The position numbers and the translations under genes are program-made. Of a stretch of 36,143 nucleotides of DNA, positions 7,416 through 15,403 are shown piece after piece. Every line of letters begins with the position of its first letter. The stretch's first letter is position 1. Below the pieces are notes generated by a model. That model had not been told where the DNA came from, made no database searches, and saw nothing but the letters and a program-made list of their open reading frames with translations. Location: the NCBI GenBank assembly GCA_023437345.1, contig JAEZGC010000205.1:1-36143 (forward strand), given 5' to 3'. Origin of the DNA: Actinomycetes bacterium. Lineage in GTDB: Bacteria; Actinomycetota; Actinomycetes; Propionibacteriales; Propionibacteriaceae.

Positions 7416-8315
7416 TCAGCGCCGGAAGTCGGGCGGCGGGTCCTGCTCGGCCAGGAACTGCTCGACCGCCGCCCCGATCTCCTCCGCGCTGGGGACCCGA
7501 GGGGTGGCGCTGGAGCGCAGCTGGTCGTACTGCTCCTCGAGGGCCGCCACCACCGCCGGGAAGTCGGCGTCGTCAGCGGTCTCGGTCTCGATACTGGCAA
7601 GGTTGGCCGCCGTCCGCTCGGCCAGGTCGGCGGTGGGGACGTCGAGACCGGTGACCTCGGCGATCCGGGCGAGCACCGCGCCGGTCGCCTGCGGGAAGGC
7701 GGTCTGGGCCAGGTAGTGGGGCACGTGCGCGACGAACCCGCGTCCGAGCAGGCCCGCCTCGCCCGCCCTGAACTCGAGCATGTGGGAGAAGCTGCCGGGC
7801 AGCTGGACGCGGTCGATCCACATCGGGTTGCCGCTGATCAGGCTCGGGTCAGTTGCATGCGCGGTGACCAGGGTGGGCCGGGTGTGGGGCACCGCCATCG
7901 GCACTCCCCCGACGCTGATCACGCTGGACACGTTGAGCCGGCCTGCCAGGTCGAGGATGGCGGCGCTGGCCCGGTTCCACTGCGTGTCGGGTTCCGGCCC
8001 GGTGAGCAGCAGGAACGGGGTCCCGGCCGCGTCCACGAGCTTGTACAGCACCAGCGCATAGTCGGTGAGCGAGACCCAGTGGTTGGTGTCGAAGACCATC
8101 TGGGGACGCCGCGAGCGGTAGTCGTGGAGTTGGTCGTGGTCGAACTCGACCAGCACGTCGTGCTCGCACTGTTCGAGCAGGTACCGCGCTGTCGTGTGGA
8201 TCACGGCGCCAGCGTCTATGTAGCCGTCGAGGGCGTGCAGCAGGGCTGGCTGGTGCCCGTCCAGGGACTCCCAGACGTCCTGGTTCACGGTGTACAGCAG
8301 CCGCGGATCGAGCAC
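7416..8315 (-). CDS. PAC2 family (proteasome assembly chaperone 2-like) ATP-grasp-linked protein
   Basis: This 299-residue protein belongs to the PAC2 family, which is widespread in actinobacteria and resembles proteasome assembly chaperones. Visible family features are LDPRLLYTVN at the start, ALDGYIDAGAV, a central LNVSSVISVGGVPMAVPHTR segment, and HVPHYLAQTAFPQATGAVLARI. The C-terminal 50 residues are charged and probably helical. The GTG at 8315 is preferred over the in-frame GTG at 8324 because TACAGT (8328-8323) lies 7 nt upstream and fits a leaderless promoter. It is transcribed with tesB. Its cellular role is not known from sequence, and no partner proteasome gene is in the window. 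ATP-grasp linkage is not shown here; only the PAC2 fold is supported. Confidence 0.8.
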   Translation of the reverse strand: MLDPRLLYTVNQDVWESLDGHQPALLHALDGYIDAGAVIHTTARYLLEQCEHDVLVEFDHDQLHDYRSRRPQMVFDTNHWVSLTDYALVLYKLVDAAGTPFLLLTGPEPDTQWNRASAAILDLAGRLNVSSVISVGGVPMAVPHTRPTLVTAHATDPSLISGNPMWIDRVQLPGSFSHMLEFRAGEAGLLGRGFVAHVPHYLAQTAFPQATGAVLARIAEVTGLDVPTADLAERTAANLASIETETADDADFPAVVAALEEQYDQLRSSATPRVPSAEEIGAAVEQFLAEQDPPPDFRR

Positions 8316-8322
8316 GTCCGCC

Positions 8323-8328
8323 ACTGTA
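8323..8328 (-). promoter_or_regulatory. -10 box of the PAC2-tesB transcript (leaderless)
   Basis: TACAGT on the minus strand is followed by 7 nt and then GTG at 8315. It overlaps the alternative upstream GTG at 8324, which would therefore not be transcribed from this promoter. Confidence 0.5.
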
Positions 8329-8357
8329 CCCGCCGACTTCCGGGTAGGGCCGGATTG

Positions 8358-8403
8358 CGCTCACGGCGCACGGCGGCCCTGGTCGCGCCGGGCTCCGTGA
8401 GCG
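8358..8403 (-). terminator. Inverted repeat after the CueP gene, terminator candidate
   Basis: CGCTCACGG (8358-8366) and its exact complement CCGTGAGCG (8395-8403) flank a 28-nt GC-rich loop that can fold further. It begins 2 nt after the CueP stop codon and ends the metal-stress locus. Confidence 0.5.
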
Positions 8404-8404
8404 A

Positions 8405-9004
8405 TCAGCCGAGCTTGAGGGTGGTCAGGCAGGTGGGGTCGTTGGCCCCCGTCGCTATCGGAGCGGTCACCGACTCCCCCGCGTGGCTCACCGTGAGGGT
8501 GGCTGCGATGTCGCGCGGCAACCAGACGCCGGCGAACCCGTTGGCATGGGTGGTGACCTCGGTGTCGACGAGGGTGGCGCCGGCGTCGTCCACCACGGTC
8601 ACCTTCACCACCTCACCGGACAGCTCACCGCTGCAGGTCGCCAGGTTGTGGTTGAAGCAGTCGTGGGTCCGGTCACGGTACGGGGCGAAGGCGAGGTAGA
8701 ACACGTCGTCGGGCAGCGGCAGCGCCACCTCCTGCTCGCCGTCGCTGAGCACGACCTCGGACGGCCGGACCGAACCGACCGGGCCCTGGTCGCGATCGGT
8801 GGTAGCGGCGTCGAGCGTCTCCACGATCTGCTGCGGGGTCAGCCCGTCGAGCCCGTACCGGGCGAGGAACTGTTCGGTTGCCGGATCCCCCTGGGGCGTG
8901 GAGGCGGTGGCTGCTGGTTGCGGCGGGTCGGTGGCCACCGGGGCGGCGGCACAACCAGCCAGGAGCAGGACGAGGCCGGCCAGGGTTGCGGTGAGGATGC
9001 GCAC
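8405..9004 (-). CDS. CueP family metal-binding lipoprotein
   Basis: This 199-residue exported protein starts with a lipoprotein signal: hydrophobic residues 3-15 and lipobox LAGC with Cys18 as the lipidation site. The mature part matches the CueP family (periplasmic copper-binding protein of Salmonella and actinobacterial relatives): FLARYGLDGLTPQQIVETLD, THDCFNHNLATCSGEL, NGFAGVWLPRDI and a C-terminal DPTCLTTLKLG. Cys116, Cys124 and Cys192 with His114 and His119 are candidate metal ligands. The GTG start at 9004 has GGAG 9 nt upstream. It lies 17 bp downstream of the DUF6803-like gene and behind a two-component system, so it is probably induced by metal or envelope stress. Copper specificity is taken from the family. 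Confidence 0.82.
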   Translation of the reverse strand: MRILTATLAGLVLLLAGCAAAPVATDPPQPAATASTPQGDPATEQFLARYGLDGLTPQQIVETLDAATTDRDQGPVGSVRPSEVVLSDGEQEVALPLPDDVFYLAFAPYRDRTHDCFNHNLATCSGELSGEVVKVTVVDDAGATLVDTEVTTHANGFAGVWLPRDIAATLTVSHAGESVTAPIATGANDPTCLTTLKLG

Positions 9005-9021
9005 TGTTCAGGTCTCCGGAG

Positions 9022-9651
9022 TCAGTGGTGCATCGCGTAGCCCAGCACTGCCGGGTCGAGCATGCCGAACACCATCGCCACGTGAGCCACCACCAGGAAG
9101 ATGGCGATGTGGGTGGCGCGCAGCCGCTGGGCAGCCGCGTCCGTGCTGCCGAGCAGGCCGAGTTCGACGAGCGTGATCCCGACGAACGGCACCACTCCCG
9201 CAAGGTAGAGCAGGACGGCCAGCACGTCGGCCGGCCCGCGCCAGCCCGCGGTGGCGGTCAGCGGAAGGGCTGCATTGATCAGCAGGTGGAGGACGATGCC
9301 CAGCATGGCGGGACCGGCGAGCAGCCCGGCGACGTGGTTGACCTTGCGGACCCAGCCGGCCCGTTGCCCGGGCAGCAGCAGCGCCAACTCGCTGATCGCG
9401 AGGGTCTCGGCCAGCACCACCGGCACGCCCATGAACAGCAGCAGGTTCCACGGCTGGTTCCCGCCCAGCAACTCCATGTAGTGGGTCATCCCCATCCCCA
9501 TCGCCATGTCGAGGTCGCTGGCGGCAAGGTTCGGGGCGAGCACCGCCGCGATGCCCAGCACCGCGGTCAGCGCGGCGGCCAGGATGACCGTGCGCTGGGA
9601 GGGCAGGGACCGGCCGGTCCGGGGATCGGAGGCAACCAGGGTTGCGAGCAT
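9022..9651 (-). CDS. DUF6803-like membrane protein of the CueP locus
   Basis: This is a 209-residue integral membrane protein with about five or six hydrophobic helices (near residues 21-42, 68-92, 106-130, 141-167 and 179-200). It has a Met-rich stretch before the second helix (DLDMAMGMGMTHYMELL, with Met49, 51, 53, 55 and His57) and ends AMHH, which are plausible Cu(I) ligands. The motifs GGNQPWNLLLFMGVPVVLAE and AHVAMVFGMLDP recall a DUF6803 family seen next to CueP in actinobacteria; I assign the family number from memory. The ATG at 9651 has AAAGG upstream. It is likely co-transcribed with the CueP gene from a promoter controlled by the adjacent two-component system. A role in copper handling is inferred. 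Confidence 0.7.
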   Translation of the reverse strand: MLATLVASDPRTGRSLPSQRTVILAAALTAVLGIAAVLAPNLAASDLDMAMGMGMTHYMELLGGNQPWNLLLFMGVPVVLAETLAISELALLLPGQRAGWVRKVNHVAGLLAGPAMLGIVLHLLINAALPLTATAGWRGPADVLAVLLYLAGVVPFVGITLVELGLLGSTDAAAQRLRATHIAIFLVVAHVAMVFGMLDPAVLGYAMHH

Positions 9652-9707
9652 CGGAAGACGCCTTTCGTGGGAGGCCTCCAGCTTCTTCGGCGGTCTCGGC
9701 GGACCGA

Positions 9708-9734
9708 CGAAGGTTCTGTGAAGATTCGATGAAG
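9708..9734. promoter_or_regulatory. Three 11-bp-phased direct repeats, probable response-regulator site
   Basis: CGAAG (9708-9712), TGAAG (9719-9723) and TGAAG (9730-9734) recur at exactly 11-bp intervals; the first two units extend to CGAAGGTTC and TGAAGATTC. OmpR/PhoB-type regulators bind such tandem repeats one helical turn apart. The array stands about 57 bp upstream of the DUF6803-CueP operon start and directly after the kinase gene, so it is the natural target of the regulator encoded at 10845-11546. Confidence 0.65.
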
Positions 9735-9741
9735 GCGGCCC

Positions 9742-10845
9742 TCACACCGGCAGTCGCAGCACGAACTCCGCACCCTCCCCCACACCCGGGCTCGCCGCGG
9801 CCAGGGTGCCGCCGTGCGCCTGGGCGATCGCCCGACTGATCGCCAGCCCCACCCCGGTGCCGCCGCCCTCGTCGCGACGGTGGCCGTGCCGGCCGCGGTA
9901 GAACCGCTCGAAGATGTGGGGCAGGTCCTCCGCCGCGATGCCCTGCCCCGTGTCCCGGACCGCGATCCACACCTCGGTGGGGGTACATCCCGCCTCAAGG
10001 CGCACCGTGCCGCCCGGGGACGTGTGCTGGCGGGCATTGCGCAGCAGATTGTCCAGCACCTGCCCGATCCGCGCCCGGTCGGCAGTGACCGTGGCGTCCG
10101 GGACGGATCCGGCGACCAGTCCGACGCCATCCGCGGCGAAGCCGGGCGCCGCGGCATCCCGGGCTGCAGTGACCAGTTCGGCGAGCCCCACCTCGACCAG
10201 GTCGAGCCCGAGGCGGCCTTCCTCGGCGGCCGAGACCTCGCCGGTGTCGTCGGCCAGCCGGGCCAACCGTGCGGTCTGCCGGCGGAGCGTCGCGAACGTG
10301 TCGGGGCTGGACGGCACGACGCCGTCCTCCATCCCCTCCAGCACCAGGTCGATCGCGGCCAGCGGCGTCCGCAGTTCGTGGGACAGGTCGGTCAGCAGCC
10401 GCCGGCGGGTCGCCTCGGCGGCGGCAAGCCTGCCGGCCATGGTGTCGAAGCCGGCCGCCACCGTGTCGAGCTCCCGGGCGACCGGCGGGATCGTGACCGG
10501 CGTGGTGTAGTCGCCACCCGCCACCCGCTCGGCGCCCTCGGCGAGCGCGTCGAGGGCGCGCCCGACCCGCCGGGTGGCGTGGAGGCTGACCGCGATGGCC
10601 CCGACGGCGGCGATCGCCAGGCCCCAGCCGAGCGCGGTCACCCCCGCCGCCCGGAACGCGGCCTCGGCGTGGGCGATGGTCTCCGGGTCCTCGCCGTGGC
10701 CCGCCATCATGAGGTGCTGGTCGAACAGGGCCGGCCCGACCGCGGCGGCGACCGCCACCACGGCGATGGCCATCGCCGCGATCACCAGGACCTGTGCGGC
10801 GAACAGCCGGTGGGCCAGCGAGCTGCGCACTGCCGGGCGTGCCAT
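9742..10845 (-). CDS. Sensor histidine kinase (HisKA-HATPase) of the CueP locus
   Basis: This is a 367-residue membrane kinase. It has TM1 at about 17-40, a very short outer loop at 41-68 (FDQHLMMAGHGEDPE, with several His and Met), TM2 at about 69-89, a HAMP linker, the HisKA box DLSHELRTPL with phospho-acceptor His156, then N box DNLLRNARQH, G1 DTGQGI and G2 GGTGVGLAIS. The ATG at 10845 overlaps the regulator stop by 1 nt (TGATG), showing translational coupling; an open frame upstream of it overlaps the regulator and is not used. The short His/Met loop suits sensing of metal ions or envelope state directly. The cognate partner is the upstream OmpR-type regulator. Confidence 0.93.
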   Translation of the reverse strand: MARPAVRSSLAHRLFAAQVLVIAAMAIAVVAVAAAVGPALFDQHLMMAGHGEDPETIAHAEAAFRAAGVTALGWGLAIAAVGAIAVSLHATRRVGRALDALAEGAERVAGGDYTTPVTIPPVARELDTVAAGFDTMAGRLAAAEATRRRLLTDLSHELRTPLAAIDLVLEGMEDGVVPSSPDTFATLRRQTARLARLADDTGEVSAAEEGRLGLDLVEVGLAELVTAARDAAAPGFAADGVGLVAGSVPDATVTADRARIGQVLDNLLRNARQHTSPGGTVRLEAGCTPTEVWIAVRDTGQGIAAEDLPHIFERFYRGRHGHRRDEGGGTGVGLAISRAIAQAHGGTLAAASPGVGEGAEFVLRLPV

Positions 10846-11546
10846 CAGCCTCCACCCATCCGGTAGCCGGCGCCGCGGACGGTGAGGATGAAGCGTGGCC
10901 CGGCTGGGTCGTCGCCGAGCTTGCGGCGGACCCTTGCGAGGTGGACGTCGACCAGCCGGTCGTCGGCCGCCCAGTCGGCCCCCCACACCCGGCGCAGCAG
11001 CGTGCTGCGCGACAACACGGTCCGGGAGTCCTCGGCGAGCGCGGCGAGCAGGTCGAACTCGGTGGGAGTGAGGTTGACCGGTTCGCCGTCCAGCACCACC
11101 TCCCGGGCGGCCGGGTCGATGGACAGCGGCCCGAACACCCAGCGCGGGCGGGTCGGTTTAGTCAGCGCGGTGCGGGGCCGTCGCAGCATCGCCTGGACGC
11201 GGGCGACCAGTTCCCGGGCACTGAACGGCTTGGTCAGGTAGTCGTCGGCGCCCACCGACAGCCCGATCAGCTTGTCGACCTCGTCGCTGCGGGCCGTGAG
11301 CATCACCACATAGCAGTCAGTGAAGGTGCGCAGCCGGCGGCAGACCTCGATCCCGTCCAGCACCGGCAGTCCGAGGTCGAGCACGACGACGTCGGGACTC
11401 CACTGGCGGGCCACCTCGACCGCCGTGCCGCCGTCCTCGCAGCGTTCCACCTCGAACCCTGCCCGGGCGAGGTAGTTGCCCACCATCCCCGCCAGGACCG
11501 GCTCGTCCTCCACCACGAGCACCCGCCGCACCACCGATCCGTCCAT
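10845..11546 (-). CDS. OmpR/PhoB-type response regulator of the CueP locus
   Basis: This 233-residue regulator has a receiver domain with the acidic pocket EDE near residue 13, phospho-acceptor Asp57 in VVVLDLGLPVLDG, Thr84 and Lys106 (YLTKPF). A winged-helix DNA-binding domain follows (LTPTEFDLLAALAE, DVHLARVRRKLGDD, TVRGAGYRMGG). ATG 11546 is taken as the start because the receiver fold begins at once (VRRVLVVEDEP); the frame is open for 27 further codons upstream. CACACT followed by 7 nt before the ATG could be a -10 box of a leaderless transcript. It probably activates the DUF6803-CueP operon through the 11-bp repeats at 9708-9734. Confidence 0.93.
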   Translation of the reverse strand: MDGSVVRRVLVVEDEPVLAGMVGNYLARAGFEVERCEDGGTAVEVARQWSPDVVVLDLGLPVLDGIEVCRRLRTFTDCYVVMLTARSDEVDKLIGLSVGADDYLTKPFSARELVARVQAMLRRPRTALTKPTRPRWVFGPLSIDPAAREVVLDGEPVNLTPTEFDLLAALAEDSRTVLSRSTLLRRVWGADWAADDRLVDVHLARVRRKLGDDPAGPRFILTVRGAGYRMGGG

Positions 11547-11630
11547 GGCTCCTAGTGTGCCGGGCGTGCTGCGCGCGGCGGGCGGCGGTCGAGAGGTGCG
11601 CGTCTGGACTTGCCCGCCACGGCTCATCGG

Positions 11631-14600
11631 CTAGGCCGCCCGGAGCGCGGCCAGCGCTGCCCTCACCCGCTTGGCCGACACCGGAACAGCGGTGCCCAGG
11701 CCCTGGGCGAACAGCCCGACCCGCAGTTCCTCCAGCAGCCAGCCGACCTCGGCCACCGGATCCGGCAGGGGTCCGTCCGAGAAGGCGGCGCACGCCAGCG
11801 CGTACTCGTCCTCGAGCTCGGAGATCGTCTCCAGCGCCGACGCCTCCCGGCCCGGGTTGCTGCCGAGGGTGTCGAGCCGGCGGCGGACCGCCTGCAGGTA
11901 GACGGGCAGTCGCGGCCAGTGGGCCGGCGGAGTGGCGGCGATGAAGCCCGGGTACACCAGGCCGGCGAGCTGTTCGGTGATGTCGCGGCGGACCGGCTCG
12001 GGTGCCGCGGCCAGCCGCTGGGGCAGCTCGCCGTGGGCGAGCAGCACCTCCCCGGCGGTGTCGACGGTGCGCTGCATCACGGCCGGCACGTCGGCGCGCA
12101 CCGCGTCCCGTAAGGCGGCGAACCCGGCGGCATCGCGGACCACGGCAAGGTCCCGGGACGCCAGGCCGTCGCCGATCGCCTTCAGCCGGGCGTCGGCCAG
12201 CAGTGCGGGCACCGACGGGTACGGCGAGGTGGCGAGAGCGAACTTGATCCGGTTCGACAGCCGGGAGACCACCCACGTGGTCGGGTCCGCAGTGGTGAGG
12301 GCGACCAGCCGGCGCAGCCCCGCGCGGTGGGACCGCAGCGCCGCCGGCTCGTCGGCGTGCACCTGGACGCCGACAGTGTCGCCCTGGTCGACCAGCGCGG
12401 GATAGCCCACCACAGGTCTGTCGATCCGGCGCGGGAGCTCGCCGAACTCCCAGTTCGTCGCCCCGGGGTGCACCAGGTGACGGGCCGCCCGGTTCAGGGT
12501 GCGCGCCACCTGCTCGCCGAGCTCGCCACGCAATGCGTCGAGGTCCCGCCCGGTGCCGGCCGGCTGCCCGTCCGGGCGCTCGACGACGAACCTGACCCGC
12601 AGATGGTCCTCGACCGCGGCCGGCTGCCACGCGTCGAGCGGCACCTGGACGCCGGTGAGCGCGGTCACCGCCCTCCCCAGCGCCCCCCACAACGGCTCCG
12701 ACGTGTCGGGGTCGTCGCCCAGCCACGCTAGGGCACGCCGCGCCGTATCGGGTGCCGGGACCAGCCGCGCGCGCCACTGCTTGGGCAGGCCACGGATCAG
12801 CGCTGTCGCCAACTCGGCCCGAAGTCCGGGAACCTGCCAGGTGAAGGTCTCGGCGCGCAGCCGGTTGAGCACCGCGAGCGGGACCGTGACCGTCACGCCG
12901 TCAGCGCCCGAGCCGGGGTTGAAGCTGTAGTCCACCTCGAGCTCGACCTCCCCCACCCGCCAGGTGGACGGGAAGCCAGCGGCGTCGGTCTCCCCCACCA
13001 GCAGGTCCTGCGGCGACAGGTCCAGCAGCTGCTCGTCGTCGCGGCGGGCCTGCCGCCACCAGGTGTCGAAGTGCGCCACCGACACGATGCCCGCCGGGAG
13101 CCGGGCGTCGTAGAACGCGGCGATCGCCTGGTCATCGGCGAGCAGGTCGAGCCGGCGGGTGCGCTCGGCGAGTTCTGCAGCCTCCTGCCGCACGCGCTCG
13201 TTGCGCGCCCAGAAGTGGTGCCGGGTGCGCCACTGGCCCTCGACCAGGGCCGACTGGATGAACACCTCACGCGCCACCACAGGGTCGATGGCGCCATAGG
13301 AGACGGTTCGGCCGGCGATGATCGGGACACCGAGCAGGGTGACCCGCTCGGTGGCTACGCACTGCCCGCCCCTGGCCGACCAGCGCGGCTCGGAGTACGT
13401 CCGGCTCAGCAGGTGGCCGCCCACCTCCTCCACCCAGGCGGCCTCGATCGGGGCCACGGTGCGCGCCCACAGCCGTGAGGTCTCCACCAGCTCTACGGCC
13501 ATCACCAGCGGAGGGCGGGTGCGCGCGGCGCTGGAGCCGGGGTTGATGGCGAACCGGGCCCCCCGCGCCCCCAGATACTCGGGCGGGCCGGCCCGGCGGC
13601 GGGGCCGCTGGCCCGCCGGCGGGGCGGGCGGCACCTCAAGCAGCCCGACATGGGACAGCAGCCCCGACAGGACCGCGGTGTGCACCTTGTCCAGCCCGGC
13701 CGGCTCGGAGTTGCGGTTCATCTTCAGCTCGTCGCAGGCCTGCCGCAACTGGGTGTGCAGGTCCTGCCACTCGCGCACCCGCAGGAAGTTGAGGAACTCG
13801 GCTCGGCACAGCCGTCGGAAGGCGTTGCCGGAGAGCTCCCGCCGGCGGTCCCTCAGGTACTCCCACAGCCGCAGCAGCGCCGCGATGTCGGAGCCGTCAG
13901 GGGACGGCTCGCTGTCGCCCTCGGCGAGCGGGGCCCAGAACCGTCGGTGGGCGGCATCGGCGGCGGGCTGGGCGTCGGTCGGGCGCTCGCGCGGGTCCTG
14001 GATCGCCAGTCCGGCGGCAATCGCCTGCACCTCACGCAGGCAGCCCTGCCGTTCGGCCTCGACCAGCATCCTGCCCAACCGCGGGTCGACCGGCAGCCTG
14101 GCCAGCCGCCGTCCGATGTCGGTGAGCCGGGTGCCGGCGCGCTTGCCATCAGCCAGCGCACCAAGCTCGCGCAGCAGCCGGAGCCCGTCGCGGACCTGAG
14201 AACCGTCCGGCGGCTCCAGGAAGGGGAAGTCGACGATGTCGCCCAGCCTGGCGTCGGCCATCTGCAGGATGACCGACGCGAGGTTGGTGCGCAGGATCTC
14301 CGGCTCGGTGAACTCCGGCCGGGCAAGGTAGTCCTCCTCCGCGTACAGCCGGATGCAGACCCCGGGGCCGAGCCTGCCGCACCGGCCTGCCCGCTGGTTG
14401 GCCGAGGCCCGCGAGATCGGCTCGATCGGCAGCCGCTGCACCTTGGTGCGCGCCGAGTACCGGGAGATCCGGGCGAAGCCGGGGTCGACCACGTAGCGGA
14501 TCCCGGGCACCGTCAACGACGTCTCGGCGACATTGGTGGCCAGCACGATCCGCCGGCCGGTGTGCGGGGTGAACACCCGATGCTGCTCGGCGGCCGAGAG

Positions 14601-15374
14601 CCGGGCGTACAACGGCAGCACCTCGGTGAACCGGAGCTTCAGCGCCTCGATGGCTTCGGCGGTGTCGCGGATCTCCCGTTCGCCGGAGCAGAAGACCAGG
14701 ATGTCGCCGGGCGGCTCGCCGTCCAGTTCCCTGACAGCAGCACAGACCGCGTCGATCAGATCGGCGCCGCTCTCGGCGTTCTCGAGCACCGGCCGGTACC
14801 GCACCTCGACCGGGTAGGTGCGGCCCGGGATCTCGACCACCGGCGCGTCAGCGAAGTGGGCGGCGAAGCGGGCGGTGTCGATGGTGGCCGACGTGACGAG
14901 GACGCGAAGGTCGGGACGGCGGGGAAGCAACTGCTTGAGGTAGCCCAGCAGGAAGTCGATGTTGAGGGAGCGCTCGTGGGCCTCGTCGATGATGATCGTG
15001 TCGTAGCGGCGCAGCTCGCGGTCGTGACCGATCTCGGCCAGCATGATGCCGTCGGTCATCACCTTCACCCGGGTCGCGCGCGAGGTGCGGGCGGTGAACC
15101 GGACCTGGTAGCCGACGGTGTGGCCCAGTTCCTCGCCGAGCTCGTCGGCGATCCGCTCGGCCACCGTCCGGGCGGCGATCCGGCGCGGCTGGGTGTGGCC
15201 GATCCGCTGCCGTCCGGCGAGCAGGCAGATCTTGGGCAGCTGGGTGGTCTTGCCCGAGCCGGTCGCCCCTGCCACGACCACCACCTGGTGGTCGCGCACC
15301 AGCCGGCGGATCGCGTCCACCTGGCCCGTGATCGGCAACGCCGGGTCGAAGGTGATCCGGGGCGGCTCGGGCAC
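11631..15374 (-). CDS. hrpA: ATP-dependent RNA helicase HrpA (DEAH box)
   Basis: This is a 1247-residue DEAH helicase, close to the usual HrpA length of about 1300. It has Walker A GATGSGKTT (36-44), TQPRRIAART (motif Ia), DEAH (130-133), TSATI (motif III), and motif VI in ANQRAGRCGRLGPGVCIRLY. Helicase-associated, OB-fold and the long DUF3418 C-terminal regions follow. HrpA enzymes remodel RNA and have been linked to ribosome rescue and mRNA cleavage. The GTG start at 15374 lacks a clear ribosome binding site. It lies 29 bp after the universal stress gene on the same strand. Long open frames on the opposite strand inside this gene are codon-composition shadows. Confidence 0.94.
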   Translation of the reverse strand: MPEPPRITFDPALPITGQVDAIRRLVRDHQVVVVAGATGSGKTTQLPKICLLAGRQRIGHTQPRRIAARTVAERIADELGEELGHTVGYQVRFTARTSRATRVKVMTDGIMLAEIGHDRELRRYDTIIIDEAHERSLNIDFLLGYLKQLLPRRPDLRVLVTSATIDTARFAAHFADAPVVEIPGRTYPVEVRYRPVLENAESGADLIDAVCAAVRELDGEPPGDILVFCSGEREIRDTAEAIEALKLRFTEVLPLYARLSAAEQHRVFTPHTGRRIVLATNVAETSLTVPGIRYVVDPGFARISRYSARTKVQRLPIEPISRASANQRAGRCGRLGPGVCIRLYAEEDYLARPEFTEPEILRTNLASVILQMADARLGDIVDFPFLEPPDGSQVRDGLRLLRELGALADGKRAGTRLTDIGRRLARLPVDPRLGRMLVEAERQGCLREVQAIAAGLAIQDPRERPTDAQPAADAAHRRFWAPLAEGDSEPSPDGSDIAALLRLWEYLRDRRRELSGNAFRRLCRAEFLNFLRVREWQDLHTQLRQACDELKMNRNSEPAGLDKVHTAVLSGLLSHVGLLEVPPAPPAGQRPRRRAGPPEYLGARGARFAINPGSSAARTRPPLVMAVELVETSRLWARTVAPIEAAWVEEVGGHLLSRTYSEPRWSARGGQCVATERVTLLGVPIIAGRTVSYGAIDPVVAREVFIQSALVEGQWRTRHHFWARNERVRQEAAELAERTRRLDLLADDQAIAAFYDARLPAGIVSVAHFDTWWRQARRDDEQLLDLSPQDLLVGETDAAGFPSTWRVGEVELEVDYSFNPGSGADGVTVTVPLAVLNRLRAETFTWQVPGLRAELATALIRGLPKQWRARLVPAPDTARRALAWLGDDPDTSEPLWGALGRAVTALTGVQVPLDAWQPAAVEDHLRVRFVVERPDGQPAGTGRDLDALRGELGEQVARTLNRAARHLVHPGATNWEFGELPRRIDRPVVGYPALVDQGDTVGVQVHADEPAALRSHRAGLRRLVALTTADPTTWVVSRLSNRIKFALATSPYPSVPALLADARLKAIGDGLASRDLAVVRDAAGFAALRDAVRADVPAVMQRTVDTAGEVLLAHGELPQRLAAAPEPVRRDITEQLAGLVYPGFIAATPPAHWPRLPVYLQAVRRRLDTLGSNPGREASALETISELEDEYALACAAFSDGPLPDPVAEVGWLLEELRVGLFAQGLGTAVPVSAKRVRAALAALRAA

Positions 15375-15403
15375 GGCAGCAGGACGGATCGGTGGCCCGC
15401 CGG

